Positions 18,369-27,008 of a DNA stretch of 64,000 nucleotides are shown one piece after another (position 1 is the stretch's first letter; each line of letters starts with the position of its first letter). The stretch is from JABDQZ01 sp963801985. GTDB taxonomy: Bacteria > Pseudomonadota > Gammaproteobacteria > Chromatiales > Chromatiaceae. A program made the position numbers and the translations under genes. Under the pieces are notes generated by a model. It had not been told where the DNA came from and did no database searches. It worked only from the letters and a program-made list of their open reading frames with translations. Location: contig CAWDGV010000012.1 of NCBI GenBank assembly GCA_963801985.1, positions 124,001 to 188,000 on the forward strand, given 5' to 3'.

Positions 18369-18461
18369 ATGAATATGCGAGCATTACTTGAACAGTTTTC
18401 AAATAGTTCACCTGGTCAAAGTGAAGGTGGAAAAGGCGTTTCTAACGCTATTGCAAGCTAA
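18369..18461 (+). CDS. 30-residue peptide, possible DUF533 N-terminal stub
   Basis: ATG at 18369 has AGGAG nine bases upstream and encodes MNMRALLEQFSNSSPGQSEG, then GKGVSNAIAS and stop. The start resembles the N-terminus of DUF533/YebE-type proteins (MN..LL.QF followed by a Gly/Ser linker), whose TerB-like domain would come next but is absent. It may be a truncated gene or a true small protein. It shares a transcript with the HPF-like gene. Confidence 0.4.
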   Translation: MNMRALLEQFSNSSPGQSEGGKGVSNAIAS

Positions 18462-18485
18462 TAACGCATGATGGCTTCGTGGATT

Positions 18486-18512
18486 CCCCCGGCTTAAAGC
18501 CGGGGTGCTTTC
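18486..18512 (+). terminator. hairpin closing the HPF-like unit
   Basis: CCCCGGCT (18487-18494) pairs with AGCCGGGG (18498-18505), then TGCTTTC. Stable GC stem, short U tract. Confidence 0.55.
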
Positions 18513-18560
18513 AGTGAGTAAATTCGTCAAGTGACTGCAATAGCCACGGTTTTTTTGCAT

Positions 18561-19256
18561 CTAGGCAACCATTTTTAAACCACACCGCTGATTAGCAGGC
18601 ACTGCAACATCAATTAATTTAGGTGGTTGAAGGTCCAGCGCGTTCATCTGGTCGATATATTCCTGACGTGAGCTTACCTGCAGGCGAGGATTAAAACGCT
18701 TTTCCTCGTAAATACTGCTTGCTGTACGCCCTTCGTAGTCATGTGCAGGGTAGACAATGGTATCTTCATCCAGGGTCAGTAATTTTTTGAAAATGCTATC
18801 GTACTGTGCACCGGCATCGCCATTTTGAAAATCGGTTCGTCCGGTACCCCTTATCATTAACGTGTCTCCTGTAAAAACACGATCTTTCATCATGAAAGAG
18901 TACGAGTCATCTGTATGTCCCGGGGTATAAATAGCCTTTAATGAAATCCCGTCTGCACGGATTATTTCGTCTTCACGAAAACGTATCGTTACACACTCAG
19001 CTTTTGCCTGCTCACCCATTGCCGATGCACAGCGGGTTGACATGCTTAGCTTGCCAATACCGGTAACATGGTCTGCATGAATATGTGTATCCATCGCAAC
19101 AACCAGTTTAAGGTCAAGTTCCTTGATCAGTTCAAGGTACCGGTCTACACGTTCAATGACAGGGTCAATGATCAGTGCTTCGCCACCCCTACGTTCAGCT
19201 ATCAGGTAGGTATAAGTTGATGAAACGGGATCTATCAATTGTCTAAAAATCATCAT
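18561..19256 (-). CDS. persulfide dioxygenase, ETHE1-like metallo-beta-lactamase fold
   Basis: Protein of 231 residues of the ETHE1/SdoA type, which oxidises glutathione persulfide to sulfite with one iron. The motif THIHADHVTG gives H58, H60, D62, H63. PGHTDDS supplies another His, TGDTLMIRGTGRTDF the bridging Asp and family signature, and VYPAHDYEGRTAS the last His. GTGRTDFQ and DYEGR are typical of persulfide dioxygenases rather than glyoxalase II. AAGGAG precedes the start. It is the second gene after a rhodanese, 27 bp downstream, as in many sulfide-oxidation clusters, where the rhodanese supplies or uses GSSH. Confidence 0.88.
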   Translation of the reverse strand: MMIFRQLIDPVSSTYTYLIAERRGGEALIIDPVIERVDRYLELIKELDLKLVVAMDTHIHADHVTGIGKLSMSTRCASAMGEQAKAECVTIRFREDEIIRADGISLKAIYTPGHTDDSYSFMMKDRVFTGDTLMIRGTGRTDFQNGDAGAQYDSIFKKLLTLDEDTIVYPAHDYEGRTASSIYEEKRFNPRLQVSSRQEYIDQMNALDLQPPKLIDVAVPANQRCGLKMVA

Positions 19257-19283
19257 GTTTCTCCTTGTTGTATCAATTCAAAA

Positions 19284-19859
19284 TCAGTTAATGGTAGAAC
19301 TACTTGTCTGGTTCCATGGCATTTCAGCAAATAACCTTGCCAGGCTATAGCGCTCGCAGACGGCCGATACCGCCAGCACAATACCAAGCAACCCAACCAG
19401 GCCCATAAACAGGGGATGTAACAAAATACTCTTGAGTGCAAACAACAGGATTAACAAACCCATAAATAACTGTGCCTGTGCTTGCGGTGTCACTGGCAAA
19501 AATCTGCTGCCTGCAGAGAATTGTCTCATTGGCAGTTTCCTTTTAGCCCAGGCATTGATGCCGCCTTCAACAACGATCAATTTATGCAATCCTTCGCTCT
19601 TGAGTTTCCTGGCAGCCTGTTCGGCCCTGAAACCAGCCGTACAGATCAGATACAAAGGGTTTTCATATCCCGCACTAACACCCAGGTCTCTCGCAAGATG
19701 AGTTATATCCAGTTTCTCCATGGGCATAGAATAGGCACCCTGCGCATGTCCAGAAGCATATTCAGCGTCTGTGCGCACATCGACCAGATGTATTGTTTTA
19801 CCGCTCTTCATACGTTCAAACACAATTTCTGGCTTAACAACCGGAAATAATGCATTCAT
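19284..19859 (-). CDS. membrane-anchored rhodanese
   Basis: Protein of 191 residues. An N-terminal rhodanese domain (1-110) has VDVRTDAEYASGHAQGA and active-site loop CTAGFRA with Cys73. Residues ~130-175 form two hydrophobic helices, LFMGLLILLFALKSIL and LFMGLVGLLGIVLAVSA, of DUF2892 type. The rhodanese domain faces the cytoplasm if the N-terminus is in. It transfers sulfane sulfur and probably works with the persulfide dioxygenase encoded next. AGGAG precedes the ATG. First gene of this pair. Confidence 0.88.
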   Translation of the reverse strand: MNALFPVVKPEIVFERMKSGKTIHLVDVRTDAEYASGHAQGAYSMPMEKLDITHLARDLGVSAGYENPLYLICTAGFRAEQAARKLKSEGLHKLIVVEGGINAWAKRKLPMRQFSAGSRFLPVTPQAQAQLFMGLLILLFALKSILLHPLFMGLVGLLGIVLAVSAVCERYSLARLFAEMPWNQTSSSTIN

Positions 19860-20173
19860 TTTTTTCTCCTGATTTACTCATTTACCTGCGGTTTAACTTA
19901 GGGTCAGGGGAAAAAGAAATAAACCCTAAAAGGCTCGAATTCAGTCCTTTGATAATTCGTTTTTTTCGATTATCAAGCAAGCCAGTCGTTGACAGGAATT
20001 AAATCGCTTGCCATTGATCATGCAGAGATGATTAAAAGACAAGCAACAACTAACTCGATTTTTTCGATCTGTTTTATATTTTTGTCTGATTCTATTTTTT
20101 GCGCCGAAGTATATTGTTTAACTACAGGCAGGCAATAATTCCTGGCTGCATAAAATGAATCGAGGATATCAAC

Positions 20174-20344
20174 ATGACATTATCTACCCTGCTTCTTCTG
20201 CTAATCCCTGGTGCTTTAATGGTCTTTAAACTTGCCGCAATGGCTTTTGCGATAGCCTGGATAGCCCGTTCGATTTATCAGCCAGAATCTGCGACGTTAA
20301 TACCGCTAAAAATTCAGAACAGTCAGCCACTTCACTCCAGCTGA
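20174..20344 (+). CDS. small single-helix membrane protein
   Basis: A 56-residue frame (MTLSTLLLLLIPGALMVFK, then LAAMAFAIAWIARSIYQ) with GAGG nine bases before ATG. It is one long hydrophobic region or a helical hairpin, then a polar tail. No family recognised. It sits alone between the rhodanese and the convergent flavin reductase fusion. Confidence 0.5.
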   Translation: MTLSTLLLLLIPGALMVFKLAAMAFAIAWIARSIYQPESATLIPLKIQNSQPLHSS

Positions 20345-20362
20345 CAGCGACAACAAAATGGA

Positions 20363-21835
20363 TCAGTTACTTTCTATTTTAAACGCATGTACGTGATCTG
20401 CCGGCACCCCCTGCTTATGGGTTAACGCAAGGAAGTGTTCAACCCATGGTCCAGGGCCTGCAACATAAAAACGTTGTCGTGACAGGTTGCCGGCAGAAGC
20501 GGCAATGGCAGCAAGCGTATCTTCGGGCGTTGCTTTTAGTGCCAGTCGACGGTAGAAAAAATTATCCAGCGCATCATCCCAGGAACGGCACAGGTTGCCC
20601 AGCAGACTGCCTGTCGGTACATCATCCACGCGATAAAGGTACATTCCAATAGCGTTATCAATTGCTATTGCATGTTCTACTAGACTTTTAATCGCGGCAA
20701 ATCCTTCATCGACTGCCACAAAAATAACGGGCTCAAGAGATTCTTCCTCCAGCAGGAAATCTCCTTGCGGCCCCCGGATAAGCACGGTTTGAACTTCGCG
20801 ACCCTGCAGCAGGGTTTCGACAAACCGGTCCTGCTCAAGCCGGTTGAGAAGAAACTGCAGATTAAGGCCGTCACAGGGACAACTGGCAACAGCCAGGTTT
20901 CTTTGCAGTCCATTTTCGAGTGTCATGGTGACGTATTGTCCTGCCATGAAGCGCAACGTTTTGGTGCGTGGCGTCTTGACCGATAGCAGGTGCAGAGTGT
21001 CCGTCACTGCATCGATATTTTTCACCTGGCAACGAATCTCCTGAAGTGGCAAATCAGTGGCCGCAACGGCCTCGACAGCCTCGAGCAACACGTCTGAAAC
21101 AGCCGTGTTGGAACAGGCCAGGCAGTAACCCTGATCCTGCTCATGCGCACTTAATACATAATCATGCTCGCGTATCATGCTGACCTCACCTTTGAGTACA
21201 CGTACCTTGCACTTGCCACAGTTGCCACTGGCACAACCATAATTCAGGTGTAAGCCGGCCTTCAGTGCAGCTTCCAGCAGAGAGTCTTTCCCTTCCACGA
21301 AAAACTCATGACCGCTGGGCACCAGCCTGGCACTGACAGCGATAAATCGCAGGATTGCATCCCTCGCAAACAACTCGGCTTTACGATCAGTCTTGTTCTG
21401 GGCTTTTTGCAATGACTGCTGCAAGCGCTGGTAAAGTTTCAGTACGGCTCTCTGAAGATCATCGCCATCAATATGAGTCATTTCCTGTAGCTCTGACGTA
21501 ACCTGGGCCAGCAATGTTTCCATGCTGTTCAAGGTGGACTTTGTCCGGGACAAGACATGCCGAAAATCATGCAAGCGTGCCATCAGGACATCCGGGTCAG
21601 GTGTCCAGTTATCCGAATATTTGGATTTTGGCCGCGCATTGGCCTTGATATTTTGAGCGCGCTCAAATACCGCGTCCTGCTGTAGATTCAGCGCAGGGTA
21701 TGCTTCCAATAAATCCTCACTCGAAACCTTGCCTTCAAATGTTTCAATATTCAGTTCACGGATTCTTGCCTGCAACTGCCCCCGCGATACGTTGACGAGG
21801 CGAGCGGCACGCGACATCGATAACATTTGTGGCAT
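20363..21835 (-). CDS. fusion: HTH-like domain, 2Fe-2S ferredoxin, flavin/NAD reductase
   Basis: Protein of 490 residues from ATG at 21835, chosen for its AGGAG (an upstream frame start at 21859 lacks one). Residues 1-50 (SMSRAARLVNVSRGQLQARI) look like a helix-turn-helix. Then a helical linker to ~160, and a plant-type 2Fe-2S ferredoxin with YGCASGNCGKCKVRVLKG and a fourth Cys in YCLAC. A ferredoxin-reductase module follows: LRFMAGQYVTMTLENGLQR, RGPQGDF and the NAD-side FYVAGPGPW. The C-terminal two modules match multicomponent oxygenase reductases. The N-terminal part is unusual and could sense through redox state. It is divergent from nhaR, 183 bp apart. Confidence 0.75.
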   Translation of the reverse strand: MPQMLSMSRAARLVNVSRGQLQARIRELNIETFEGKVSSEDLLEAYPALNLQQDAVFERAQNIKANARPKSKYSDNWTPDPDVLMARLHDFRHVLSRTKSTLNSMETLLAQVTSELQEMTHIDGDDLQRAVLKLYQRLQQSLQKAQNKTDRKAELFARDAILRFIAVSARLVPSGHEFFVEGKDSLLEAALKAGLHLNYGCASGNCGKCKVRVLKGEVSMIREHDYVLSAHEQDQGYCLACSNTAVSDVLLEAVEAVAATDLPLQEIRCQVKNIDAVTDTLHLLSVKTPRTKTLRFMAGQYVTMTLENGLQRNLAVASCPCDGLNLQFLLNRLEQDRFVETLLQGREVQTVLIRGPQGDFLLEEESLEPVIFVAVDEGFAAIKSLVEHAIAIDNAIGMYLYRVDDVPTGSLLGNLCRSWDDALDNFFYRRLALKATPEDTLAAIAASAGNLSRQRFYVAGPGPWVEHFLALTHKQGVPADHVHAFKIESN

Positions 21836-22018
21836 ACATTTTCTCCTGGCAAAGCGCATTGCAAGCTGCGCTTCTGTTCTCTATTGTTATAGACTTATTT
21901 CTGCAGGATACCCAAAAAGGTCAAATGACAAAACACCTGCAAACTGAGTGCTATCTACCCCTTAACTTGACTGCTAGTATCTCTTTAAGTTTTTAATAGT
22001 TTATCAGCACGGCATCAC

Positions 22019-22939
22019 ATGCATAATCTTAATCTCAAGCATCTTCGTTATTTCTGGACTGTTGCCAGCCATGGTTCGATCGCAAAAGCAGCCGAAGTTT
22101 TGTTTCTCACACCACAAACCATAAGCGGCCAACTGAGTGACCTCGAACAGCAGGTGGGCAGTAAATTATTTTCCCGGGAGGGCAGGAATCTGGTTCTGAC
22201 CGAAACAGGCCACCTGGTTTTTTCTTATGCCGACGAAATGTTCCAGCTTGGAAATGAGCTTCAGGATGTCCTTTCTGGTCGCACACCGGGCTCATCACTG
22301 ACTTTGAAAGTTGGCATTGCCATGGTGGTGCCAAAGTTACTGGCCTACCGGGTACTCGAACCTGTACTGCAAATGCCGGAGGATGTTCGATTGATCTGCA
22401 ATGAAGCTCCGCTGGTTGACCTGCTGGCCGACCTTTCCGTCCACAAACTTGATGCCGTATTGGCAGATAGCCCGGTTAACCCGGTATTGAATATTCGTGC
22501 CTTTAACCACGAACTGGGAGAGTCGGGGATCAGTTTTTTTGCAGTCCCGGAGCAGGTTAAAGCGCTTAAAGCGAATTTTCCACGCAGTCTTGATGGGACA
22601 AAAATGCTTATGCCCAGTGTAGGCAGTAATCTCAGGCGTAGCCTGGAGTCCTGGTTTGAAAAAAAGAATATCAATCCGGTAATTGTGGCTGAATTTGAAG
22701 ACAGGGCATTAATGAAAGCCTTTGGTGAAAGCGGTAGCGGTGTATTTACTTCACCAACTGCAGTGGAGGAAGATGTCCTGCAGAAATACGGTGTCCAGGT
22801 CATCGGGCGCACTGAAGAGATTAAGGAACGCTTTTTCGTGATTTCGGCGGAACGACGCATCAATAATCCAGCTCTCACGATTATTACAAAAGCTGCTCGC
22901 AACCAGCTTTTCAGAACAAATGCAGAAAAGAAAAAATAA
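22019..22939 (+). CDS. nhaR: LysR-family regulator, NhaR type
   Basis: LysR transcription factor of 306 residues. The N-terminal winged HTH reads LKHLRYFWTVASHGSIAKAA and LTPQTISGQLSDLEQQVG, characteristic of NhaR; the effector domain follows from ~95. In E. coli NhaR activates nhaA in response to Na+. Here the neighbouring cation antiporter is the mrp operon, whose first gene is 6.7 kb away on the other strand, and an nhaA tail remnant is found at 5.3 kb. Control of mrp by this protein is a reasonable inference. It is divergent from the reductase fusion. Confidence 0.88.
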   Translation: MHNLNLKHLRYFWTVASHGSIAKAAEVLFLTPQTISGQLSDLEQQVGSKLFSREGRNLVLTETGHLVFSYADEMFQLGNELQDVLSGRTPGSSLTLKVGIAMVVPKLLAYRVLEPVLQMPEDVRLICNEAPLVDLLADLSVHKLDAVLADSPVNPVLNIRAFNHELGESGISFFAVPEQVKALKANFPRSLDGTKMLMPSVGSNLRRSLESWFEKKNINPVIVAEFEDRALMKAFGESGSGVFTSPTAVEEDVLQKYGVQVIGRTEEIKERFFVISAERRINNPALTIITKAARNQLFRTNAEKKK

Positions 22940-22956
22940 ACCGGTTATGTTTTAAC

Positions 22957-24162
22957 TTAAGCTACCTGTTCAATCGAACTCCCATAAGAAACAGGTAAAA
23001 CAACCTGCCCCATCGCATTCTGGCCAAGCAGGCAGCCGACACCTCCAAGTGTGGCAAGTTCATGATCTTCAGGCAGCATGTAAATCGGAATGTGGTTGAG
23101 CATGGCTAATCTCAGTATTTCCGAAAAGGGACTTTCATGTTTTATCTTTTGCGGGCCACAGGTCACGCAATGATTATTTTCAGGGTCGGGGCCGTCTGTC
23201 TGGCTAAGGTTTGAACAGTCCCAGCAACTGGCCTGCCGGTCAATATTTTTAACCATCACCAGTGTGTTTGCGAGATTGCGATGCAGCGATGCAAGTGTGG
23301 CATTTAGGCCGATGACAGCATCTCCACGATAACGAATACGACTTATTAGCTGGGCAGCGACATTGGCAGCCAGTTCTTCCATGTGTTGTTTTAAAGCCAG
23401 CCTTGATGCATCAACAAGGCCAAGCTGTCTGTTTTGCTGCAAGTCTGCGGGTAATTCAACCAGTCTTTTTCTGAATTCACCAGGCAGGCCGGCACGTAAC
23501 TGTTCGACAATCACCGGGTCACTGTTTAAAACAAGGTAAGCCTGCTTATGCTCATGGAGCAATTGTTTCAGCCTGGCGATGTGCAAGGCTAATGCTGGAA
23601 CGGCTGACGATGAACTGTTCTGCAGCTTGATTTGATAGGTCAGACTGTCGGCTTCAACACGCCGGGAGATAGTTGCCCACTGTCTGGCAGACATTGTACC
23701 CAGATCCATCTTTGACACCTGCATCCAGCTGTTGGCAATTGTCGCTACCAGGAAGTAACCCTGCTCAAGGTGCACATTGACCAATGGGAAAATGTCAGGC
23801 ATCTGTTTGAATGAAACCCTGTTTTCGATTGGCAGGCCCAGTGGAAGGGAAAGCATAAACTGTCCGCCTAAAATACCACGGCAGAAGATCGCTACGGATT
23901 GTGCCGGGGAATTCAATGTCGTAAGTATATCCATTGTCATCTTGACGGCATTATCAAAATCAATAGTTTCTGATTCGTGGATATTTTTACGCAGACTGTT
24001 TTGCAGCCTCGAAAATTCTTCCAAAGCAGCTTCCTTGCCTTGACGCAAATCCAGGTAACAGCTTAAAAATGCCACATCAGTTGCTTCAATGCTGGCAAGC
24101 AGCTCGAGCTGATCCTGTAACTCGCTGTTGCTAATGATTGTCTGGTTTGCTGATGCGTTCAC
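22957..24162 (-). CDS. eRF1/Pelota-like protein (baeRF family)
   Basis: Protein of 401 residues resembling the bacterial/archaeal eRF1-like (baeRF) group. The middle and C-terminal part show release-factor domain-like patterns: RVEADSLTYQIK, AYLVLNSDPVIVEQLRAGLP, and an inserted zinc site CWDC...CVTC near 320-345. It ends with IPIYMLPEDHELATLGGVGCLLG, like the eRF1 domain 3 end. No GGQ hydrolysis motif is visible, so peptide release is unlikely. It follows mrpG by 111 bp on the same strand. Such proteins are suspected to act on stalled ribosomes; role not established. Confidence 0.6.
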   Translation of the reverse strand: MNASANQTIISNSELQDQLELLASIEATDVAFLSCYLDLRQGKEAALEEFSRLQNSLRKNIHESETIDFDNAVKMTMDILTTLNSPAQSVAIFCRGILGGQFMLSLPLGLPIENRVSFKQMPDIFPLVNVHLEQGYFLVATIANSWMQVSKMDLGTMSARQWATISRRVEADSLTYQIKLQNSSSSAVPALALHIARLKQLLHEHKQAYLVLNSDPVIVEQLRAGLPGEFRKRLVELPADLQQNRQLGLVDASRLALKQHMEELAANVAAQLISRIRYRGDAVIGLNATLASLHRNLANTLVMVKNIDRQASCWDCSNLSQTDGPDPENNHCVTCGPQKIKHESPFSEILRLAMLNHIPIYMLPEDHELATLGGVGCLLGQNAMGQVVLPVSYGSSIEQVA

Positions 24163-24273
24163 GTTATTACTCCGCTATCGTTGCTGATATCAGTAAGACT
24201 AGCTCGTATTATGGAGTTTAAAAATTCGAAATCAGATGAGATAACCTTCGTTATTTTCGATGTGTTTGTGAGG

Positions 24274-24570
24274 CTACAGGGATGTTCCCTGTTCCTGGAT
24301 ACCAGCGCGCGCCAATGCGTGTGAAGCCAGTGGCAGGGTTATGAGCAATACCAATAGTATCGCGAGCAGGCGGAAAATCCAGTCCCAGCCCCAGTCTGAC
24401 GCAGTGGCAATTATTAGCAGGGCAAGCAGAAACAGACTGATAGACAGGGTGGCTGCCTTGGTCGCTGCATGCTGGCGGGAAAGCGCATCTGGCAGTCGCA
24501 GAATTCCCACCGCGGCAATCAGCAGGATGACGATAGCCAGTGTCGCAATAATCCAGCCAAGGCCTGTCAT
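24274..24570 (-). CDS. mrpG: Mrp antiporter subunit G
   Basis: Small membrane protein of 98 residues with three hydrophobic segments. GILRLPDALSRQHAATKAATL is the MrpG signature (RLPDxxxRxHAxTKxxTL). Part of the multi-subunit Na+/H+ antiporter in the inner membrane. Overlaps mrpF by 4 bp. Last gene of the antiporter operon. Confidence 0.93.
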   Translation of the reverse strand: MTGLGWIIATLAIVILLIAAVGILRLPDALSRQHAATKAATLSISLFLLALLIIATASDWGWDWIFRLLAILLVLLITLPLASHALARAGIQEQGTSL

Positions 24571-24845
24571 GGCTTATTCTCCTCATGGTTAGAGGTCTGT
24601 ACCTGAATCAGGCGAGACCAGGCGAGAGTGGCGATAAAACCGGTCAGGGCAAGGCCAATCGCAACATCGAGGTAGACTGTTCGCATACTGACCCAGGCGG
24701 CAATCAGGCAAAGGATAATGGCTACTGCAAATAGCAGGTCAAGGCCAATTACCCGGTCAGTGATGGTCGGACCCATAAGTAAACGGTAAAAACCTGCCAA
24801 TGCACTGAAACCGGCAATGACGGTAAACAACATTAACAGATTCAT
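24567..24845 (-). CDS. mrpF: Mrp antiporter subunit F
   Basis: Membrane protein of 92 residues with three helices. YRLLMGPTITDRVIGLDL is the MrpF signature (R..xGPTxxDRVxxLD), which includes the conserved Asp. Overlaps mrpE by 4 bp and mrpG by 4 bp, showing translational coupling. Confidence 0.93.
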   Translation of the reverse strand: MNLLMLFTVIAGFSALAGFYRLLMGPTITDRVIGLDLLFAVAIILCLIAAWVSMRTVYLDVAIGLALTGFIATLAWSRLIQVQTSNHEENKP

Positions 24846-25177
24846 GTATGCCTCCGATCCAGGATTTGCAGCGGAGCGATGAAGTCATGCTGTATCGCAT
24901 TTATGACGGCATCCCGCTGCTCAAGGTCGAGCATGTGCACTATAAACTCTTTTTGCTGCAGGTCTATTTCAATAACAGTTGTACCAGGTGTCAGCGTGAC
25001 TAGAGCGCCCAGTACGCTGGCACTGGTATCACCAAGGTCTCCATAAGACATGCGCGACAGCCCGCTGTGAGCGAACTGCGAATTACGCAAGATCAGGCGG
25101 GCGGTATCCCAGCCCGACAGCAGGGCGCTTTTAAAAAAGTTAAATACCAATAACAACAAAGCATGGATATATTTCAT
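24842..25177 (-). CDS. mrpE: Mrp antiporter subunit E
   Basis: Protein of 111 residues, at the short end for MrpE (~110-160). It has an N-terminal hydrophobic region and conserved VLGALVTLTPGTTVIEID and FIVHMLD. It lacks one of the two usual N-terminal helices, as in short MrpE forms. Overlaps mrpD and mrpF by 4 bp each. Confidence 0.88.
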   Translation of the reverse strand: MKYIHALLLLVFNFFKSALLSGWDTARLILRNSQFAHSGLSRMSYGDLGDTSASVLGALVTLTPGTTVIEIDLQQKEFIVHMLDLEQRDAVINAIQHDFIAPLQILDRRHT

Positions 25178-26607
25178 GGGTTAATGCTCCAGTAATCAGC
25201 GCTACGGGCTTGCAAAAAGGCAATTAAGGAATCCGGTGCCAGCCCCATCATCAGGATCACTATCGACAGGCCGATGGTGGCCGCATAGGCCGCCCAGGGA
25301 ACGGGTCTTGCGACTACATCGCCAGGAGAGGGTTTCCAAAAACCCTCCAGCCAGATTTTACTCATGGAATAAAGTGTCAGCATACCGGTGAACAAGGCTA
25401 TGCCTCCCCAGACGAAACGCTCCTGGGCAAATGCTTCCTGCAGTAACAACAGTTTTCCCCAGAAGCCGCTGCTGGGGGGGACTCCCACCAGTGATAAAGC
25501 ACTGATCACGAATAGCAGGGCAATCAGTGGGCGGGCAGGGAAGAGACCACCGATGCGACGCAGGTCATAATGTCCAACAGCCATCCATATCAGGCCGGCA
25601 ATCAGGAACAGGTTGGTTTTGACCAGGATGTTATGAAACAGGAAAAAAGAAGTTGCTGTTGCGGCAGCAGAGCTGGCAAGGGCAATACCCAAAAGCAGGT
25701 AACCAATCTGGCTGACAATATGGAAGGCGAGTATACGGCGTAAATCCCAGTGGTAGGCAGCTCCGATAACACCGCTTAACATCGTAATGACCGCCAGCCA
25801 TCCGAGGCTTTCATGCAGTAACTGCAAATCGAAAACCTGGCCGGAAAGACGCAGCAGTACATACAGTGAAATTTTTGTCAGCAAGCCGCCAACCAGAGCC
25901 AGCAAGGGGGCAGGCAACGTATGGTAGGTTGCAGGCAACCAGGCAAACAGTGGAAATGCGCCGATTTTAAGTAACAGCGCAATAAACAGCAGGCCCGTGT
26001 AGAGTAGCAGGCTGCTACTGAGCGCCTGATCCTGAGAAGCCAGTCGTAATGCATTGAAGTTTAAGTGCCCGGTAGTCGCGTAAATCAGGCCGACAGCGGC
26101 AAGCATCAGCAAGGTGCCAAGCATGCTGATCGTAAAATATTTCAAAGCCGCTTCATGATGCTGTTTGCCACCGCCGAGGATAAACAGTCCCAGCACCGTG
26201 ATCAGCATCAATTCAAACCAGACATAAAGATTAAACAGGTCTGCCGACATGCTAACAGCAATGCTTGCCGCTACCAGGCCATGCAGTAGCGGATAGGTAC
26301 CTGGCTTTTCAGTAGCCTCGTTCCAGTCGACCTGGTAGAGCAGCACGGCACCACTGACCAAAGCGATGAGTAAAACCATGAGCGCACTGAGTCCATCAAC
26401 GGCAAACTCAATCGCATAGGGCAACGGCCAGTTACCCAGCGCGATTGATTGATCGCCGTTTGTCGATACCTGTATCAACAACAGCACAGCACTAAGGAAC
26501 AACAGTCCACTGCTAAAAATATTAATAACAGTTTGCAAACGCCCACGAATAAAAACACTGATCAGCGAGGTTAACAGCGGGATCATGAGCGGCATCAGCA
26601 GCATCAC
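25174..26607 (-). CDS. mrpD: Mrp antiporter subunit D (NuoN-like)
   Basis: Membrane protein of 477 residues, ~14 helices, homologous to complex I antiporter-like subunits. Conserved features: VDGLSALMVLL, FELMLITVLGLFIL (proton-path Glu), LLLKIGAFPLFAWLPATYH (conserved Lys and helix break), and GLLTKISLYVLLRL. Acts with MrpA in Na+/H+ exchange. Four-base overlaps with neighbours. Start MMLLMPL. Confidence 0.94.
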   Translation of the reverse strand: MMLLMPLMIPLLTSLISVFIRGRLQTVINIFSSGLLFLSAVLLLIQVSTNGDQSIALGNWPLPYAIEFAVDGLSALMVLLIALVSGAVLLYQVDWNEATEKPGTYPLLHGLVAASIAVSMSADLFNLYVWFELMLITVLGLFILGGGKQHHEAALKYFTISMLGTLLMLAAVGLIYATTGHLNFNALRLASQDQALSSSLLLYTGLLFIALLLKIGAFPLFAWLPATYHTLPAPLLALVGGLLTKISLYVLLRLSGQVFDLQLLHESLGWLAVITMLSGVIGAAYHWDLRRILAFHIVSQIGYLLLGIALASSAAATATSFFLFHNILVKTNLFLIAGLIWMAVGHYDLRRIGGLFPARPLIALLFVISALSLVGVPPSSGFWGKLLLLQEAFAQERFVWGGIALFTGMLTLYSMSKIWLEGFWKPSPGDVVARPVPWAAYAATIGLSIVILMMGLAPDSLIAFLQARSADYWSINP

Positions 26608-27008
26608 TTTTCCACCTCCATCACTGCCGGTTTATCAGGATCTTCAGCAGAGGAATGAGTCAGCGGCTCACTCGTCTGGTAAGTAGCAACGTCAGCATTT
26701 GACTGTTCCTGGCTGACGCGCGCTGCCAGCACCAGTGCAAAAGCAAGCAGTGCGAAACCGATAACAATGGCAGTCAGTACCAGTGCCTGTGGTAACGGGT
26801 TGGCGGCATTTTCAGCCAATGCTGTAGCGCCCGCTTCAATGACCGGCGGCAGCAGCGTGCCCGGGCGACCACTCAAAAAGACAACCAGGTTAGCGGCACT
26901 GCCAAGAATAGCGAGCCCAACAATAATGCGGAAAACATCACGTGACAGCAGCAGCAGAACACCGGCACTGACAGAAATACTGATGACAAGTATCAATAAC
27001 AGATTCAT
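26604..27008 (-). CDS. mrpC: Mrp antiporter subunit C (NuoK-like)
   Basis: Protein of 134 residues with three helices homologous to NuoK: FRIIVGLAILGSAANLVVF and NPLPQALVLTAIVIGFALLAFALVL, where D/NPLPQALVLTAIVI is the MrpC hallmark. The last 30 residues are a polar cytoplasmic tail. Overlaps mrpAB and mrpD by 4 bp each. Confidence 0.94.
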   Translation of the reverse strand: MNLLLILVISISVSAGVLLLLSRDVFRIIVGLAILGSAANLVVFLSGRPGTLLPPVIEAGATALAENAANPLPQALVLTAIVIGFALLAFALVLAARVSQEQSNADVATYQTSEPLTHSSAEDPDKPAVMEVEK

